A DNA stretch of 64,000 bases, taken from contig JAKUDP010000001.1 in the NCBI GenBank assembly GCA_022570795.1, positions 1,240,001 through 1,304,000 on the forward strand. Reading direction: 5' to 3'. This document shows positions 10,648 to 21,445 of the stretch, piece by piece. The translations under genes and the position numbers were made by a program. The notes below the pieces were generated by a model. It worked only from the letters and a program-made list of their open reading frames with translations, ran no database searches and had not been told where the DNA came from. Each line of letters starts with the position of its first letter. Position 1 is the first letter of the stretch. This DNA is from Sphaerulina vaccinii. Taxonomy: Eukaryota; Ascomycota; Dothideomycetes; Mycosphaerellales; Mycosphaerellaceae.

Positions 10648-11826
10648 TCATCCACGGTAGCCATTCAATCGTGCAACCTCAATGATCTTGCCCGTCATGC
10701 CTGGCGAACGAACCTCGATCATGTTCCTTATAGCGCCATCGCCAGAGCTCGCACGTGCATGTTGCTTCGCTTCACGATAACGATTGTTGGCATGCTGCGG
10801 TACTGGTTGGTCATATGGATCAACTGAAGTCCGGGCATAGACTGGCTCCTGTGGCAAGTCACAACTCATAACCACGTCGCTTGCCGCGTGCATGTGCTGT
10901 TCTCCCCACCCCATCGCGTCGTCTTCTTCGACCTGCTCTTCCACGGCATCAAGGTAGCATGAGGCATAGCTGACGTCTCGATCCCTCACTGCATCTACGA
11001 GTATCTCGTGTGCATCGACGAACTGCTCCACTTCCTCCTCATATACATCCGAACTGTCGTGCTTATCATAGACGAAGGCTTGTGCATTGCGGTCCTTATC
11101 TCGCCAGTCTTGCTCGATCTCCTGTGGTATCAGGCGCACTTCGAGCGGCTCAGCCATGCTTGTTGCATTAGCATATGCAGCACCAAGTTCGGTAGCTGAG
11201 ATCTCGTGATAGGTGTGAGGTCGCGCCCGGTACACAATCGTATTGCCAGGCTCGGTGAAATCACCACAAGCGCGATAAAGGACGCCGGGGATTTCTTCAA
11301 CCAACGGTTCGAGCTGAAATGCAAAAGACCTTGCCGGTTTGACAACTGTGGGCAACAGTTGGAATGGATGGACCGGATTTGACGAGTGGCGCGTGAAGCG
11401 GTAGTTCGATTGAAAGAGCTTGGGGTTCCTGGCATTCTGGTACTCATAGTCCATATGCGAGGCTCTCGGAGTGGTGCTCGTGTCTTCACTCGTGAATTGT
11501 TCGGTTGCATCAAGTGGCGGGCTCGAGGGTATGTCGATTGGCGCAGGTACTCGCCGTAGTGTTTTCGAGCGTACTGGCTTTCGCGAGGTGTAGTTCCCGG
11601 CGGTAACCTGTGCGTCCAGATAAGATGGCATTAAGCCGCTACCAGACACGGAGTGTGGTTCGTGAGCAGTCATGTGCGCTCTAGGCGGGATGATATGTCG
11701 TGGCGGCGATGGAGCACGAGGTGAGGGCGGTTTCGAGCCCATTCTATGCGAGGATTGTGGTGGGCGCTCCCCAGAGCGAGCGCGCTGACCGCTGGTCGAG
11801 GTCACGTAATGCGATTCATGGGCCAT
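10648..11826 (-). CDS. Hypothetical protein, 392 aa
   Basis: Single uninterrupted exon from ATG (11824-11826) to a stop at 10648. I do not recognise a family. The N-terminal third is Pro/Ser/Arg-rich and probably disordered (PPSPRAPSPPRHIIPPRA). A more structured part around residues 165-235 reads SFAFQLEPLVEEIPGVLYRA and HTYHEISATELGAAYANA. The C-terminal half is acidic (VYEEEVEQFVDAHE, EEQVEEDDAMGWGE) and ends with a basic stretch. No signal peptide or membrane segment is seen. Length and codon use are like neighbouring genes, so it is probably real. Confidence 0.65.
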   Translation of the reverse strand: MAHESHYVTSTSGQRARSGERPPQSSHRMGSKPPSPRAPSPPRHIIPPRAHMTAHEPHSVSGSGLMPSYLDAQVTAGNYTSRKPVRSKTLRRVPAPIDIPSSPPLDATEQFTSEDTSTTPRASHMDYEYQNARNPKLFQSNYRFTRHSSNPVHPFQLLPTVVKPARSFAFQLEPLVEEIPGVLYRACGDFTEPGNTIVYRARPHTYHEISATELGAAYANATSMAEPLEVRLIPQEIEQDWRDKDRNAQAFVYDKHDSSDVYEEEVEQFVDAHEILVDAVRDRDVSYASCYLDAVEEQVEEDDAMGWGEQHMHAASDVVMSCDLPQEPVYARTSVDPYDQPVPQHANNRYREAKQHARASSGDGAIRNMIEVRSPGMTGKIIEVARLNGYRG

Positions 11827-12404
11827 TTCTGCTTATTGTCGTCGTAAATTTTCGATTGTTTGGTATTTGAGCGATGGAAGTTGAGTTGTTGTGTCGCCAG
11901 TTTGCTCTAGGTGGTTTTCCGTAGCGACGTGAGCTTCACTTTATGGCCGTTGAGCTTGCATACACGAACATACCGCGCTGACACCAGCCTACCGATCTGC
12001 TTGAGCTGCAGACTCTCCTCCACTCCGGAGCTGGTCTTCGAGCTCATTGACTAGAGGCCAGTGCATTGTGGTCACAGATGAATCCCGCTATGACCGAGTT
12101 CTCGAGACTCTGATACGCCGCACAAACACCACAGGCCGCTCATACTAGGTAGTCGGCCTCTAAAATTCGTGTGTCCTCTGCGGCATTCGACCTCCTCCAG
12201 CAATTGAATGCCTACACAAGCCAGATCGACATGCAGAGCACTGTTGCAGATTCGCGCTTCGACCTGTCGCCTGCGTGAAGCTGCAACAACTTGTGAAATC
12301 CAGAGCCTGGGAGCTATACTTGAGGCCATAGACGCTCGTCCGATCTCGAAGCCATGATAACGAGCACTACGTCCTGTTTACCACAAACTTGAGCTGCACC
12401 ACTT
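11827..12404. other. Intergenic / promoter of the 392-aa gene
   Basis: No supported gene; a 85-codon minus frame (12072-12329) is unsupported. The part near 11830-11990 is the likely promoter of the gene at 10648-11826. Confidence 0.45.
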
Positions 12405-13254
12405 TCAGCTCTTTTTCACGCCGGGCTGAATTTCTGTGGCATCATCCGTTTTCTGCTGCGCCTTCAAAGCAGCAATCTTATCATCAATGATCGAGATCTC
12501 CACTTCGACCTTCAACATCTTCTCCTTCAGCATGTCCGCATACTCCTCGTTAGTCAGGACCTTGAAAGGAGTCCAGCTTTTCTCACTCATCCTCTGCCAG
12601 AATCCAGGACCCTTCGCTTCAGCTCGATGAGGTGCTATTGACCACTTGTTGTACATGAACTGGCCTGTCGCACCAAAGACGCACCACATGATTGCTCCAG
12701 GGATAACATTCTTTCTTCCACGGAAGAGTGCTCCCATCGAGCCGCCAGAGAAAGCTCCCGCAAGGGCTGTAGCTTTCGTGAGGTCACCAGGTGTCGGAGC
12801 TTGTTGTTCAGTCGTCCATGCTCGTACTATAGACAAGCGAGTGAAAGTAAAGACCGTTCCAAGACCAAAGGTTTGCAAGGAGGTCGCACCTGCCGATAGA
12901 AACGGTGGAAGGCTCTTGAGGATACCAACCGCACCACCGAACAAGAAGCCAACGCTGCCTGATGCAAGATTAGTCAAGGCATCATGATGCAGGACAATCG
13001 TATGGGTCTTGGCAAGGAGTAGGAGAAGTGAGGTCGGATATCAATGATCATAGGCACGGAGAATGAACAGATCCAATAGCAAGACACGCACTCCTTCCGG
13101 ATTGCTGCGTAGCACATGGCGTTCGGAAATACGACTATAAAGAAATGCATGTGAAAGACATACCAGTAGCAACGCCGACCTTCAAGGCTGTCTCGACATC
13201 ATCAGCAGATGGGTCCCTGGCTGCCTGTGCACGGCGCCGTACCTGCTCCTCCAT
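12405..13254 (-). CDS. Tim17/Tim22/Tim23-like membrane protein (214 aa)
   Basis: Two exons: 13164-13254 and 12405-12958. The intron of 205 nt starts GTATGT and ends TGACTAATCTTGCATCAG. The joined frame reads ...LKVGVATG/SVGFLFGGAVGIL. Glycine-rich hydrophobic segments follow (GFLFGGAVGIL, GLGTVFTFTRLSIV, ALAGAFSGGSMGALFRGRKN, IPGAIMWCVFGATGQFMYN), the GxxxG-rich pattern of Tim17-family proteins. A soluble C-terminus ends in a short coiled coil (EKMLKVEVEISIIDDKIAALKAQ). It is likely a mitochondrial inner membrane protein, but the exact member is not identified. It is divergent from eIF4B, with 261 bp between start codons. The intron is longer than others in the window and could hide a mini-exon. 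Confidence 0.72.
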
Positions 13255-13515
13255 CACACCCAAGTGAAGCGATGTGAGTATCCAGATATGTGAGTGGTGA
13301 AGGTAAGGATGGTCATCAGCGGATGGACGAAGAGAAGTCGGCTCGTGGTCCCTCTTTTGGGAAAAGCGGGCGGGTCCAGAAAAGCCGATGTAAGTATTTC
13401 GAAGCCCACAGACCACGACCACTTCTCGACAACATCAGAGCAATCCTCACAGATTTGCTCGACACACAACCGACGCTACTCCAGCAGAGCGTCACACACA
13501 CACAATACCGCAATC
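13255..13515. promoter_or_regulatory. Bidirectional promoter, Tim17-like / eIF4B
   Basis: Only 261 bp separate the start codons of two head-to-head genes, so both must use this region. Notable sequence is a pyrimidine/CA-rich leader (GAGCGTCACACACACACAAT) just before the eIF4B ATG. No clear TATA box. Confidence 0.5.
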
Positions 13516-15667
13516 ATGGGTACGTACCTCCTCCATCAACACCACTGCGGCGCGCACCTCGAGGCGACTGGACGATGGCGTTGCACGAGACAGGCGAAAT
13601 GGTGGCTGACGTGACGAACTACAGCTCCCAAAAAGAAGCAAGAGAAGATGGCCTTGGGCGACTTCTTGACCAACCAATGTAGGCGCAACCCTCCCCAAGA
13701 CTCCCACCTCCGATTATGGCCAACTGGCTTGCGCGATATATGACGGCGAGACGGCGGAGCGGAGAAGGGACACGCGAGGCGGACAATAGACATACTGACA
13801 CATGTGGTAGCCCTCGGATCATGGGCCGACGAGATGGAGTCGGCACCGATGCCATCGATGCCCACATCGAGCTACGGCGCACGCGATCGAGGCGACCGGG
13901 GCGGCGACCGCGCTCCACCAGGCGAAGGTCGCGCATTTGCAGCGAACACCTGGGAGCGAAGTGGAAGTGGCATGGGAGGCGGCAGCAGCTTCGGAGGAGG
14001 CGACCGTGGCTATGGAGGTGGCATGGGAGGAGATTCTGGTAGGTCTCGAGATTAGGTGAAGCCTGCAGGAAGGATGCCTCAGCTAACGCGCATAAAGGCC
14101 CTCGATACGACCGCGAGTCTATTCCATTCCCAACGAAGCCACCGTATACCGCACATCTCGGAAACCTCGACTACAATGTTACTCGCGTCGATCTCGAGGG
14201 TTTTCTGGCCGACTGCAATGTTACCGACGTCAGACTTATAGAAGACAAGCTCGATCGCAAGCCAAAAGGCTTCGGCTATGCAGAGTTTGGATCTCCAGAA
14301 GGCCTTCAGAAGGCTCTAGACAGGTCCGAGTCCAGCTTCATGGGCCGCAACATCAAGATCAGTGTCTCTGATCCACGTACGTCAAGCAGCTATATCGGGT
14401 GTGCTACCTATGCTAATGATTTCTAGCAAGAAACGATCGTGGCGATTCGAACAGAGACTTCTCTGACTGGAGTCGCAAAGGACCACTTCCAGACCTTCCA
14501 TCTCAAGGCCGTCAGCCATCGCGAGGATTCGAGCGCCGTGGACCACCGGGAGGCGGGTTTGACAACATGTCGGATGCCGGCAGCGAGCGTGGTGGACCAG
14601 GTGGACGCAAGCCAGGCTACTTCGAGGGCGATGGTAAGCCTCGCGACTTCTCCGACTGGAGTCGCAAGGGCCCCCTTTCGCCAGCGCCAGGCGCAGGCCC
14701 ACCGGTGCGTGATGGAGGTCGTTTGAGGGAAGCTCGCGATGAGCGTACGCCTCGCGAAGAGAGGGGTGGCCCAAGCTGGGGCGAAGGAAGATCAGACGCT
14801 GGATCAAGACCACCACGAAGAGAGTACGAGAGACCGCAAGGTGCCCCAGAACGACCAGAGCGTGCCCCAACTGCCGCTGAGCAGGACAGCCAGTGGCGCA
14901 CGAAGATGAGACCAGATGCACCAGCGACACCAGACGTCTCAACACCCACATCACCTGCCCAAGAGGCGCCCAAGGAGCGACCGCGACTAAACCTTGCGAA
15001 GCGAACCGTGTCAACAGCGGAGGGTGGCGAGTCTGCCAGCAGCCCGGCTTCTGATGCGAAGGCTTCGCCGTTCGGTGCTGCTCGTCCTATCGACACGTCG
15101 GCTCGCGAGAAAGAGGTCGAGGAGAAGCGCGTGCTCGCGCTCCGACAAAAGGAGGAGGCTGATGCAAAAGCACGCGAAGAGAAGACTGCTAAGGATGCAG
15201 AACAGAGAGCAGCTCGTGCTGAGCGTGCAGATCGTGGCCAAGCTGCACAGAGCGGCGAGAAGGTCACTTCGCCCACTGGTGACGTGCGCAACGAGCAGCG
15301 AGGCGATCGTCGGCCGTCGCGCCAGCAGCAGCAGAATGGAGGTAACAGCTGGAGAGGAAAGCCAAAGGAGGCACAGGACACCAAGCAATCAGCGAAGGAG
15401 AACGGAGATGCGCCACCAAAAGAGCGCCCAAGCTTCGCCATACTCGCACACGAGGGCGACGACAACGCAGACCTCGATACACCAGATGCCAACGCCAACG
15501 GCACTATCACCGCCGATAAGGAAACGAAGCCACAAGAGGTAGTCGTCGTTGCAGGCGAATCAGCCGAAACCACTGCCGAGACACTCGAGGACGATGGCTG
15601 GAGTACTGTTCCAGCTAAAGTCAAGGGGAACAACCGCCGTGGTGGAGGTCGGGCCATTGCCTCTTGA
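13516..15667 (+). CDS. TIF3: Eukaryotic translation initiation factor 4B
   Basis: Five exons, 601 aa: 13516-13519, 13625-13678, 13811-14038, 14098-14376, 14427-15667; all junctions are GT..AG and the sum is in frame. The first coding exon is only ATGG. The joined start reads MAPKKKQEKMALGDFLTNQ followed by SLGSWADEME, the typical fungal eIF4B opening. A Gly/Arg/Asp-rich segment precedes one RRM at about residues 105-180 (AHLGNLDY as RNP2, KGFGYAEF as RNP1). Two copies of RDFSDWSRKGPL follow, near residues 198 and 260. The rest is charged and disordered, with a helical Arg/Lys/Glu run (KEVEEKRVLALRQKEEADAK) and a C-terminal WSTVPAK-K motif. It stimulates eIF4A helicase during ribosome recruitment in the cytosol. 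Confidence 0.92.
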
Positions 15668-16304
15668 AGAGAACGAAATTACGACGACGAAGAACAAGAT
15701 GTCTAGACTTCACGAACGACGAATCTGTGTCTTTACCTGCATAGCGGCGACAAATGTGGGATAAGCAAAAGTACGTGCACTTCTGAAGCGCCAGCGGCAA
15801 AAAGAAGGCGGCTGTCCATTTCAACGCTTATTATACTGGATTGGTATTGGGTTCCTGTTACACTGCTTGCCTGGAGCGGAGTCCTGGTGGCGTACCAGAT
15901 AGGCGGGTGGTTGTCTTCTGCTGCTGTTGCGTATATAGCATACTCTCCATTCAAAACTTGCTATGAGAAATTGAATGTACAGAGCTTGCGTCTGTGCTTG
16001 ACCATGCTTTCTCCTTTCTTTCACACTTGCCATCCCGCGAAAGCCTGCCGTTCACAAGCTATTCGCCAAACCCAATGCATGCCCAGATAGCATAGAGTAA
16101 TAGTAGTGCTTCTGATGACGGCTGACCTTTTCACGCTTGATTGGATGCCTGGGCTCACTTGGCTTTTGAGCCAGATGTCAGAGCAGAGCCGATAAAAGGC
16201 GACGAACGCTGATGCGAGGAGTATGTAGAGAGTTGAAACAGAACATTGGAGGAAAAGTCCTTGCCCTTCTATTGTATGCAGAAAGTGCTACGACCCCAAG
16301 GTAG
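15668..16304. other. 3' flanks of convergent genes
   Basis: Between the stop of eIF4B and the stop of the PTM1-like gene; nothing coding is seen. Probably holds both 3' UTRs. Confidence 0.5.
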
Positions 16305-18112
16305 CTAATCTCGCTTTCCAGTAAGCCGCTTGCCCTCTTCCATATCATCGTCTTCGCTATCCTCATCGACTGCGAAGATCGTCTCTCCGTCTAATGACTC
16401 TCGAGGCAGCGGCGCAGGCTTCGTAGGCACGGGCGCTGGCAAAGGTGAAGCATCTCTCCGAGGATTGCTCGAGCCCCCTGATCGAGGTGCATCGTATGAT
16501 GGTGGAGCTTTGCTGCCATTGACACCCATCGCCTCGAGATCATCGTCGAGATCCATGCTATCTCGTATCGAAGCAATCTCGAACCCGTCGTCATCCTGAG
16601 CGATCTGTAGATGTGTTAGCTTAAGAGACATCACTTTCCTCGTTCTAGTTTATGTCGCAGCGTACCTCATCAGACATGGCAAATCTGCGATTGTTCGCTG
16701 ACGGCCTCCAGATGTATGCAATGAAGGACACGTCACAGAAGTAGACGAGCAGAAGCCAGCCATCCAGGATGAACCATCGTGATTGCCAGTGGTCTGGTAC
16801 GAAATCGGCATTACCTGATCCAGCAAAAGTCCAGCTGTTGACGAAGAAGAAGGCGAAGATGACTACGATGCTGGTGAGGATGCACCACCAGAGTTTGCGG
16901 TACATGCCAGCTTTGACGTGTTGTTTGCGCTCCACGAGATCCTTCATGGTGTAGTTGAGGCTGTTAAGCGTCCAGATGTAGAAGGCTGTCAGTGTTCCAG
17001 CCAATGGTAGCACGACTAGAAGTACCAGCGGTCCAGCATTCTCTGGTGTTACAGCCAGGGAGGCGATAGCGTAGATGACGCCGAAGACGAAGTGAGTAAC
17101 GGCGAGAGCGCGCACATACCACATCGTCTTTCCGAGCTCATGCTTGACGACGCCGTAGCCCATGCATACGATCAAGAGCAGGAAGAATGAAAAGCTGTTT
17201 CTTGCAGCGCTCAGTATCGAGACCACGATCAGGAGTGCCTTGGCGCCCGCATTCAGGCCATGTCGGTTTTGGAAGTCGTAGAAGAGCCATGTCATGAACA
17301 TCTCGATGATGAGAAAGACCAGAATTGCTGTTATGTAGTTCTGAACAGCCAGAATGTCTCGTCGGTGCATCCAGTATAGCACACCCCAACCCATGGCAAC
17401 AAAGGCATAGACGATCGTGAAGCCGGCATAGAATGGAAGCTTCGGAATCTGCGCAGCTGGCAGCTCACCGAAAGCATTGCGAAACTCGACAATCCCGGTG
17501 TAATCGGTTGCACTGTAGGCAGCACTGCTCACACAATAGTATCCTGTCTTCTTGATTGGGTAGTTAATGGCTCCGGGATCTTTGAGATGAATAGCCTCGG
17601 ACCTGATTAGTGACTTCGAGGCTGCAGTCGCATTCGCTGCCAGAATGAAAGATCCAATATCGGCTTCCTCGCAGAGTCCAGCATCGCGCGCAGCTTCGTC
17701 GCAGAGGTAGTCATCCTGTTTCCCGTTAGCCAATCCTCGCGAGTGCCTGCCCCCATTATCCTACATACCACTGTCTTGTCCTTGGGATCAGGTTTCCCGA
17801 TCAATGGTCTATCTTTCCACTCAAACACCACCAAGCTGACTATAGGGTCCTGCCCTTCTGGTATATTGTCCGGATGCACGAACTTAACGAGGATGTATGG
17901 ATCGACATTGCCTCCCCAGGTCTTGCGCGAGTACATGCCGGCGCATACTTGTCTATTGGCGTCTCGTTGGTCCTATTCCGCAGTCTCAGTATTGGTATCC
18001 TGTCTGAACTCTCCCTCTTCCAGCTTGCGTGGCTTACAATGCTCATTTCCGCAGCTTGCACGCTCAACAGCTGCCAAAGCAGTACTGGCAGTATCCGCGT
18101 CCATCCCTTCAT
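16305..18112 (-). CDS. PTM1/GOST-type seven-transmembrane Golgi/endosomal protein
   Basis: Four exons, 542 aa: 18038-18112, 17769-17972, 16666-17715, 16305-16604; introns of 65, 53 and 61 nt, all phase 0 with GT..AG. The Met at 18112 gives a good signal peptide (MKGWTRILPVLLWQLLSVQAAE); an upstream in-frame Met at 18145 is possible. The luminal region carries RQVCAGMYSRKTWGG and two CDE/CEE-type Cys motifs, as in the Lung-7TM/PTM1 family. A seven-helix region follows, with FYAGFTIVYAFVAMGWGVLYW and NYTMKDLVERKQ. The C-terminal tail is acidic, Ser/Pro-rich and probably cytosolic (DLDDDLEAM, DEDSEDDDMEEG). Family members are Golgi/endosome trafficking proteins. Confidence 0.88.
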
Positions 18113-19443
18113 ATCTCCAAGCTCTTTCTGTTTTACTGCTTTCAATGAAGATGCAGTTGAAGTTCAATGTCAGCAGCAGATCGTCAGCCTCTCCTAGATC
18201 AACGTGTCGCGTAGTCCTTCCAAGGCGCGAAGTAGAGGTCTCGGCAAACGGGCCATTCTCGGCAAGAGTGAGGCTCAGTCGCCCCTGCCCTGCCCTCTCA
18301 CTTCCTCACTCCTCAAGATATTAACAACGAACAAACATCATCGCCGAACGGGATCATCATAAAGTTACGCGGCATGTGGTGTACAGTCATGGTACGAGGA
18401 TATGACGGGTAGTGACGAGGAAGGCGCTCCGCAGGTCCTGCATGATATGAGCAAGATGGCAGCACACAGAGACGACAACAACAGCTAATCATGCGCGTCT
18501 CTTCTGGCCTCTTCTGTCAACGGAGCTTCAAAAATCGGCAAGACTCTGCCCTGCGAGACCCAGAATCCGAGTGGTATATATCTTCAGCGATACGCCGCCC
18601 TGGTGATCAATCGTATCGAGTATATTGCCTGTCATCCTTCGGTGGGACAACTGCACGAACTCCGCTCTCCAGGCGGCTCATATTTCCAAACAATTTGAGA
18701 TCAAGAATGCACTCGAAAACAAGCAAACGCAGGAGATGTTCCCTTAGCGGTTCAGGGCCATGCACTGCAGGCGGAGGCGCGCACCCGCACGTTTCACTGT
18801 ACTGCAGCGCACGAAGCCGAAGCGAGGAGAACGAGCACTTTCGCGCCAGACTCCGCAGACCTCGACCGGCTACAGTCCTGATATATGCAAAATTCCGCAT
18901 CGATGCACATTCGCCCGTGCCTGCATCGACCTGCTCAAGTCCAGACGCCTTAGCTATTCTTGTTCGCACAGGGTTGCCGCTTTGTGGAACACTACGACTG
19001 GTGCTGCTCGCTTGTTCGATGAAACTTCTCGCTACGCCTCACAAACCCTTGGCAGTCATATACAGTTTCGCGCCGAAGACTGCACTCTGGACCACGCTCT
19101 CGACATGTGGCGTTGGCGTAGAGAACACCCGTTCGCGTGTTACGTTCAGTGGGACTTCATTTCGAAAAGCATCCTGCGTAAATAGTAAGCGCTTCATACC
19201 CTGTCTGGCTCTGTATAAGAGCCTCGGGATGTCGCACAATAGAGAAGGCAAATTTCTTCATTCACCTGCCCTATTGTCGCTTTTCATTCAGCTTGCTGTG
19301 CAGCATTGTACTCTGGTCTAGCACCAATTCACACTCTTTTACAAGTATCCTGGTGATACTGTCCATTCATTCATACAGATATCGAACACTGCACAGACTG
19401 TCCGCACAGACAGAAGCCGAGTCCTCAAAGCAAGCACGATATC
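18113..19443. other. Intergenic; promoters of PTM1-like and AA9 genes
   Basis: Head-to-head spacing of 1.3 kb. A long plus-strand open frame (18491-19321) has no domain features and no signal peptide, so I do not call it. A TATAAGA at 19214-19220 lies 224 bp before the AA9 start and could serve it. Confidence 0.45.
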
Positions 19444-20685
19444 ATGTCCGTACTCCAGGTTACAGCACTTCTTGGCTCCTTGGCCGTCTCGGTCTCAGCC
19501 CATGGCTACGTCCAAGGAATCGTGGCTGGCGGAACATGGTACTCTGGTTACAATCCTGCCTTTCAGTACAAGAACCCTCCACCGACGGTCGCTGGCTGGA
19601 GTGATCCAGAAGACTTGTCGAACGGTTACATCGCCCCCAGTGCCTACGGCGATGCGGACATCGTTTGTCACCTTGACGCAACTCCAGGTGGTACTTCAGC
19701 CAAGGTCGCCGCTGGTGATGTCGTCGAACTGCAATGGACTGTTTGGCCAGACTCGCACCACGGGCCAGTTCTTGACTACCTCGCGAAGGTCGACGGAGAG
19801 TTCGCTGATGTTGACAAGACGGCGCTAAAGTTCTTCAAGATCGACGAGGGAGGACTAGTTGACGATAGCACGCTTCCTGGCAAGTGGGCTTCGGACGAGC
19901 TGATCGCAAACAATAACTCCTGGGTCGTCAAGATTCCAACCTCCATTGCTCCAGGCAATTATGTGCTTCGTCATGAGATCATTGCTCTCCATTCGGCCGG
20001 AGACACCAACGGCGCGCAGAACTACCCACAGTGCATCAACCTCGAAATCACATCTGATGGCACCGATGTACCAGATGGTGAGCCAGCTACATCATTCTAC
20101 AAGGAAGACGATCCAGGTATCAAGATCAACATCTACACCTCTCTCAGCACCTATGACATCCCTGGCCCAACTCTGTGGAGCGGTGCGATGTCAGCAGTTA
20201 GCCAGACCACAGTGGCGATCTCCTCTGTTGCACCACTGTCAACCGGAAGTGCGACTTCTTACGCTGAGGCGAGCACGACTGCGTCCGCATCACCGGACGC
20301 TTACACATCGAGCTCGGACGACACGTACACCACGACTTCACAAATCAGCTCCAGCTACGCGGCCTCGCCAACTGCCACATCTGCGGAAGCTTACACCTCC
20401 ATTACGACCACCACTGAGCAAGCATACGCCACGGCAACGGCATACAACACCATATTCGCTACATTCTCGACTTCTGAGGCCTCATCTTCGACCTTCTACT
20501 CTGATGTAGCCACATCCACTTCTGCTGCTTCGCCAGCTTCGAGTTCATCTGCAGCTCCAAGCGACAAACCAGAGAAGGCTCTGCCAGAAGGATGGACGTT
20601 GGGTGATCTGCAGCAGTGGGTGGCGTATCTGCTGAAGAAGGGCTGGAGTGCAAGCCGGAAGCATGCTAGAGACTTCGCTGCTTGA
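19444..20685 (+). CDS. AA9 lytic polysaccharide monooxygenase with Ser/Thr tail
   Basis: Single exon, 413 aa. The signal peptide ends VSVSA/HGYV, so mature His1 (residue 20) forms half of the copper histidine brace. The second His is in SHHGPV (residues 105/106), and QNYPQC (192-197) supplies the conserved Gln/Tyr; Cys75 and Cys197 can pair. These are the hallmarks of fungal AA9 (old GH61) enzymes that oxidatively cleave cellulose or related glucans outside the cell. The catalytic domain ends near residue 240 (PGPTLWSG). A ~130-residue Ser/Thr/Ala linker follows. There is no CBM1; instead the protein ends with a distinct ~40-residue segment (LPEGWTLGDLQQWVAYLLKK, then basic KHARDF). Confidence 0.93.
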   Translation: MSVLQVTALLGSLAVSVSAHGYVQGIVAGGTWYSGYNPAFQYKNPPPTVAGWSDPEDLSNGYIAPSAYGDADIVCHLDATPGGTSAKVAAGDVVELQWTVWPDSHHGPVLDYLAKVDGEFADVDKTALKFFKIDEGGLVDDSTLPGKWASDELIANNNSWVVKIPTSIAPGNYVLRHEIIALHSAGDTNGAQNYPQCINLEITSDGTDVPDGEPATSFYKEDDPGIKINIYTSLSTYDIPGPTLWSGAMSAVSQTTVAISSVAPLSTGSATSYAEASTTASASPDAYTSSSDDTYTTTSQISSSYAASPTATSAEAYTSITTTTEQAYATATAYNTIFATFSTSEASSSTFYSDVATSTSAASPASSSSAAPSDKPEKALPEGWTLGDLQQWVAYLLKKGWSASRKHARDFAA

Positions 20686-20902
20686 AGATGAGGAGTGCCA
20701 TTGATGTATCATTGACTTGAGATAGACGTTGGGGGTTTGTGTTCTGTGGTGATTTCTTCTGTTGAACAGGAGATAGGATTAAGCTTAGCTTTTCGATGCT
20801 TGTAGGAATACTATATACCATGGTGAAGAGTGGATCACATGAACCAGTAAATGTGCTGTGGAATTTCTGGCTACCGTCTTTGACTTGCTACAATTTGGGT
20901 AG

Positions 20903-21048
20903 TAACCATTCTCACGGACTTTTGCAATCACTGCGGCTTTGCAAGCGGCCCCCACCTCCTCACAGAAATCGTTCGTAATTCAGAGAGAGCCTATTAACGG
21001 AGGCGCTTGCAAATAGAAAGTGATTGCAAATGTAGGTGCGCATGGTTA
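20903..21048 (+). mobile_element. MITE copy B (146 bp, TA-flanked inverted repeats)
   Basis: TAACCATTCTCACGG...CATGGTTA. The left ~50 bp (containing TTTGCAATCACTGCGGCTTTGCAAGCG) is an imperfect inverted copy of the right ~50 bp (GCGCTTGCAAATAGAAAGTGATTGCAAA). TA stands at both ends, as expected for Tc1/mariner-type insertion. It is the opposite-orientation relative of copy A at 9158-9305. Neither encodes a protein. Confidence 0.75.
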
Positions 21049-21445
21049 GCATCTATGAGGCAAAAGTCTGCTTCGAAAGTCCAACGGCCTGACCAACGCT
21101 CAATTGCTCATCGCCACCAACCTTGCTATCGTTGACGCCGGCGAGTCGACCACTCGCATCCCTCGACTTCGACATCTTCCCGCTTCGTGCTCCCATAACA
21201 ATCGCTTAGCATACCGCTTACTCGCTCACTCCAAGCCTGGCCCGTTCTCCGATCTGCCCATCGCTACTCGGGCTGCGACGATCTCTGTTACTCGTTGCTG
21301 AATGTCACCGCTTGCTGAACCGCTTCCTGTGCCTGTGAGAAACATTAGCGCTTGAACGTGACCTGTCGAGGCAGACGACACCTACGTGAGCGGCCGATTA
21401 TGAACGCTCGGATTGGTGTGACGCGTTCCATACAAATACGTACAT
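21049..21445. other. Intergenic, nothing recognised
   Basis: Region between MITE copy B and the stop of the gene at 21446; no coding or RNA features seen. The gap 20686-20902 is the AA9 3' flank. Confidence 0.4.

Noticed and set aside
14617..15657. 346-codon minus-strand frame opposite eIF4B
   Set aside because: Ser/Ala/Phe-rich shadow generated by the charged repeats of eIF4B on the plus strand.
18491..19321. 276-codon plus-strand open frame
   Set aside because: Composition is arbitrary (Arg/Ser/Leu), with no domain or signal peptide, and it overlaps competing frames on both strands. It lies between two divergent promoters.
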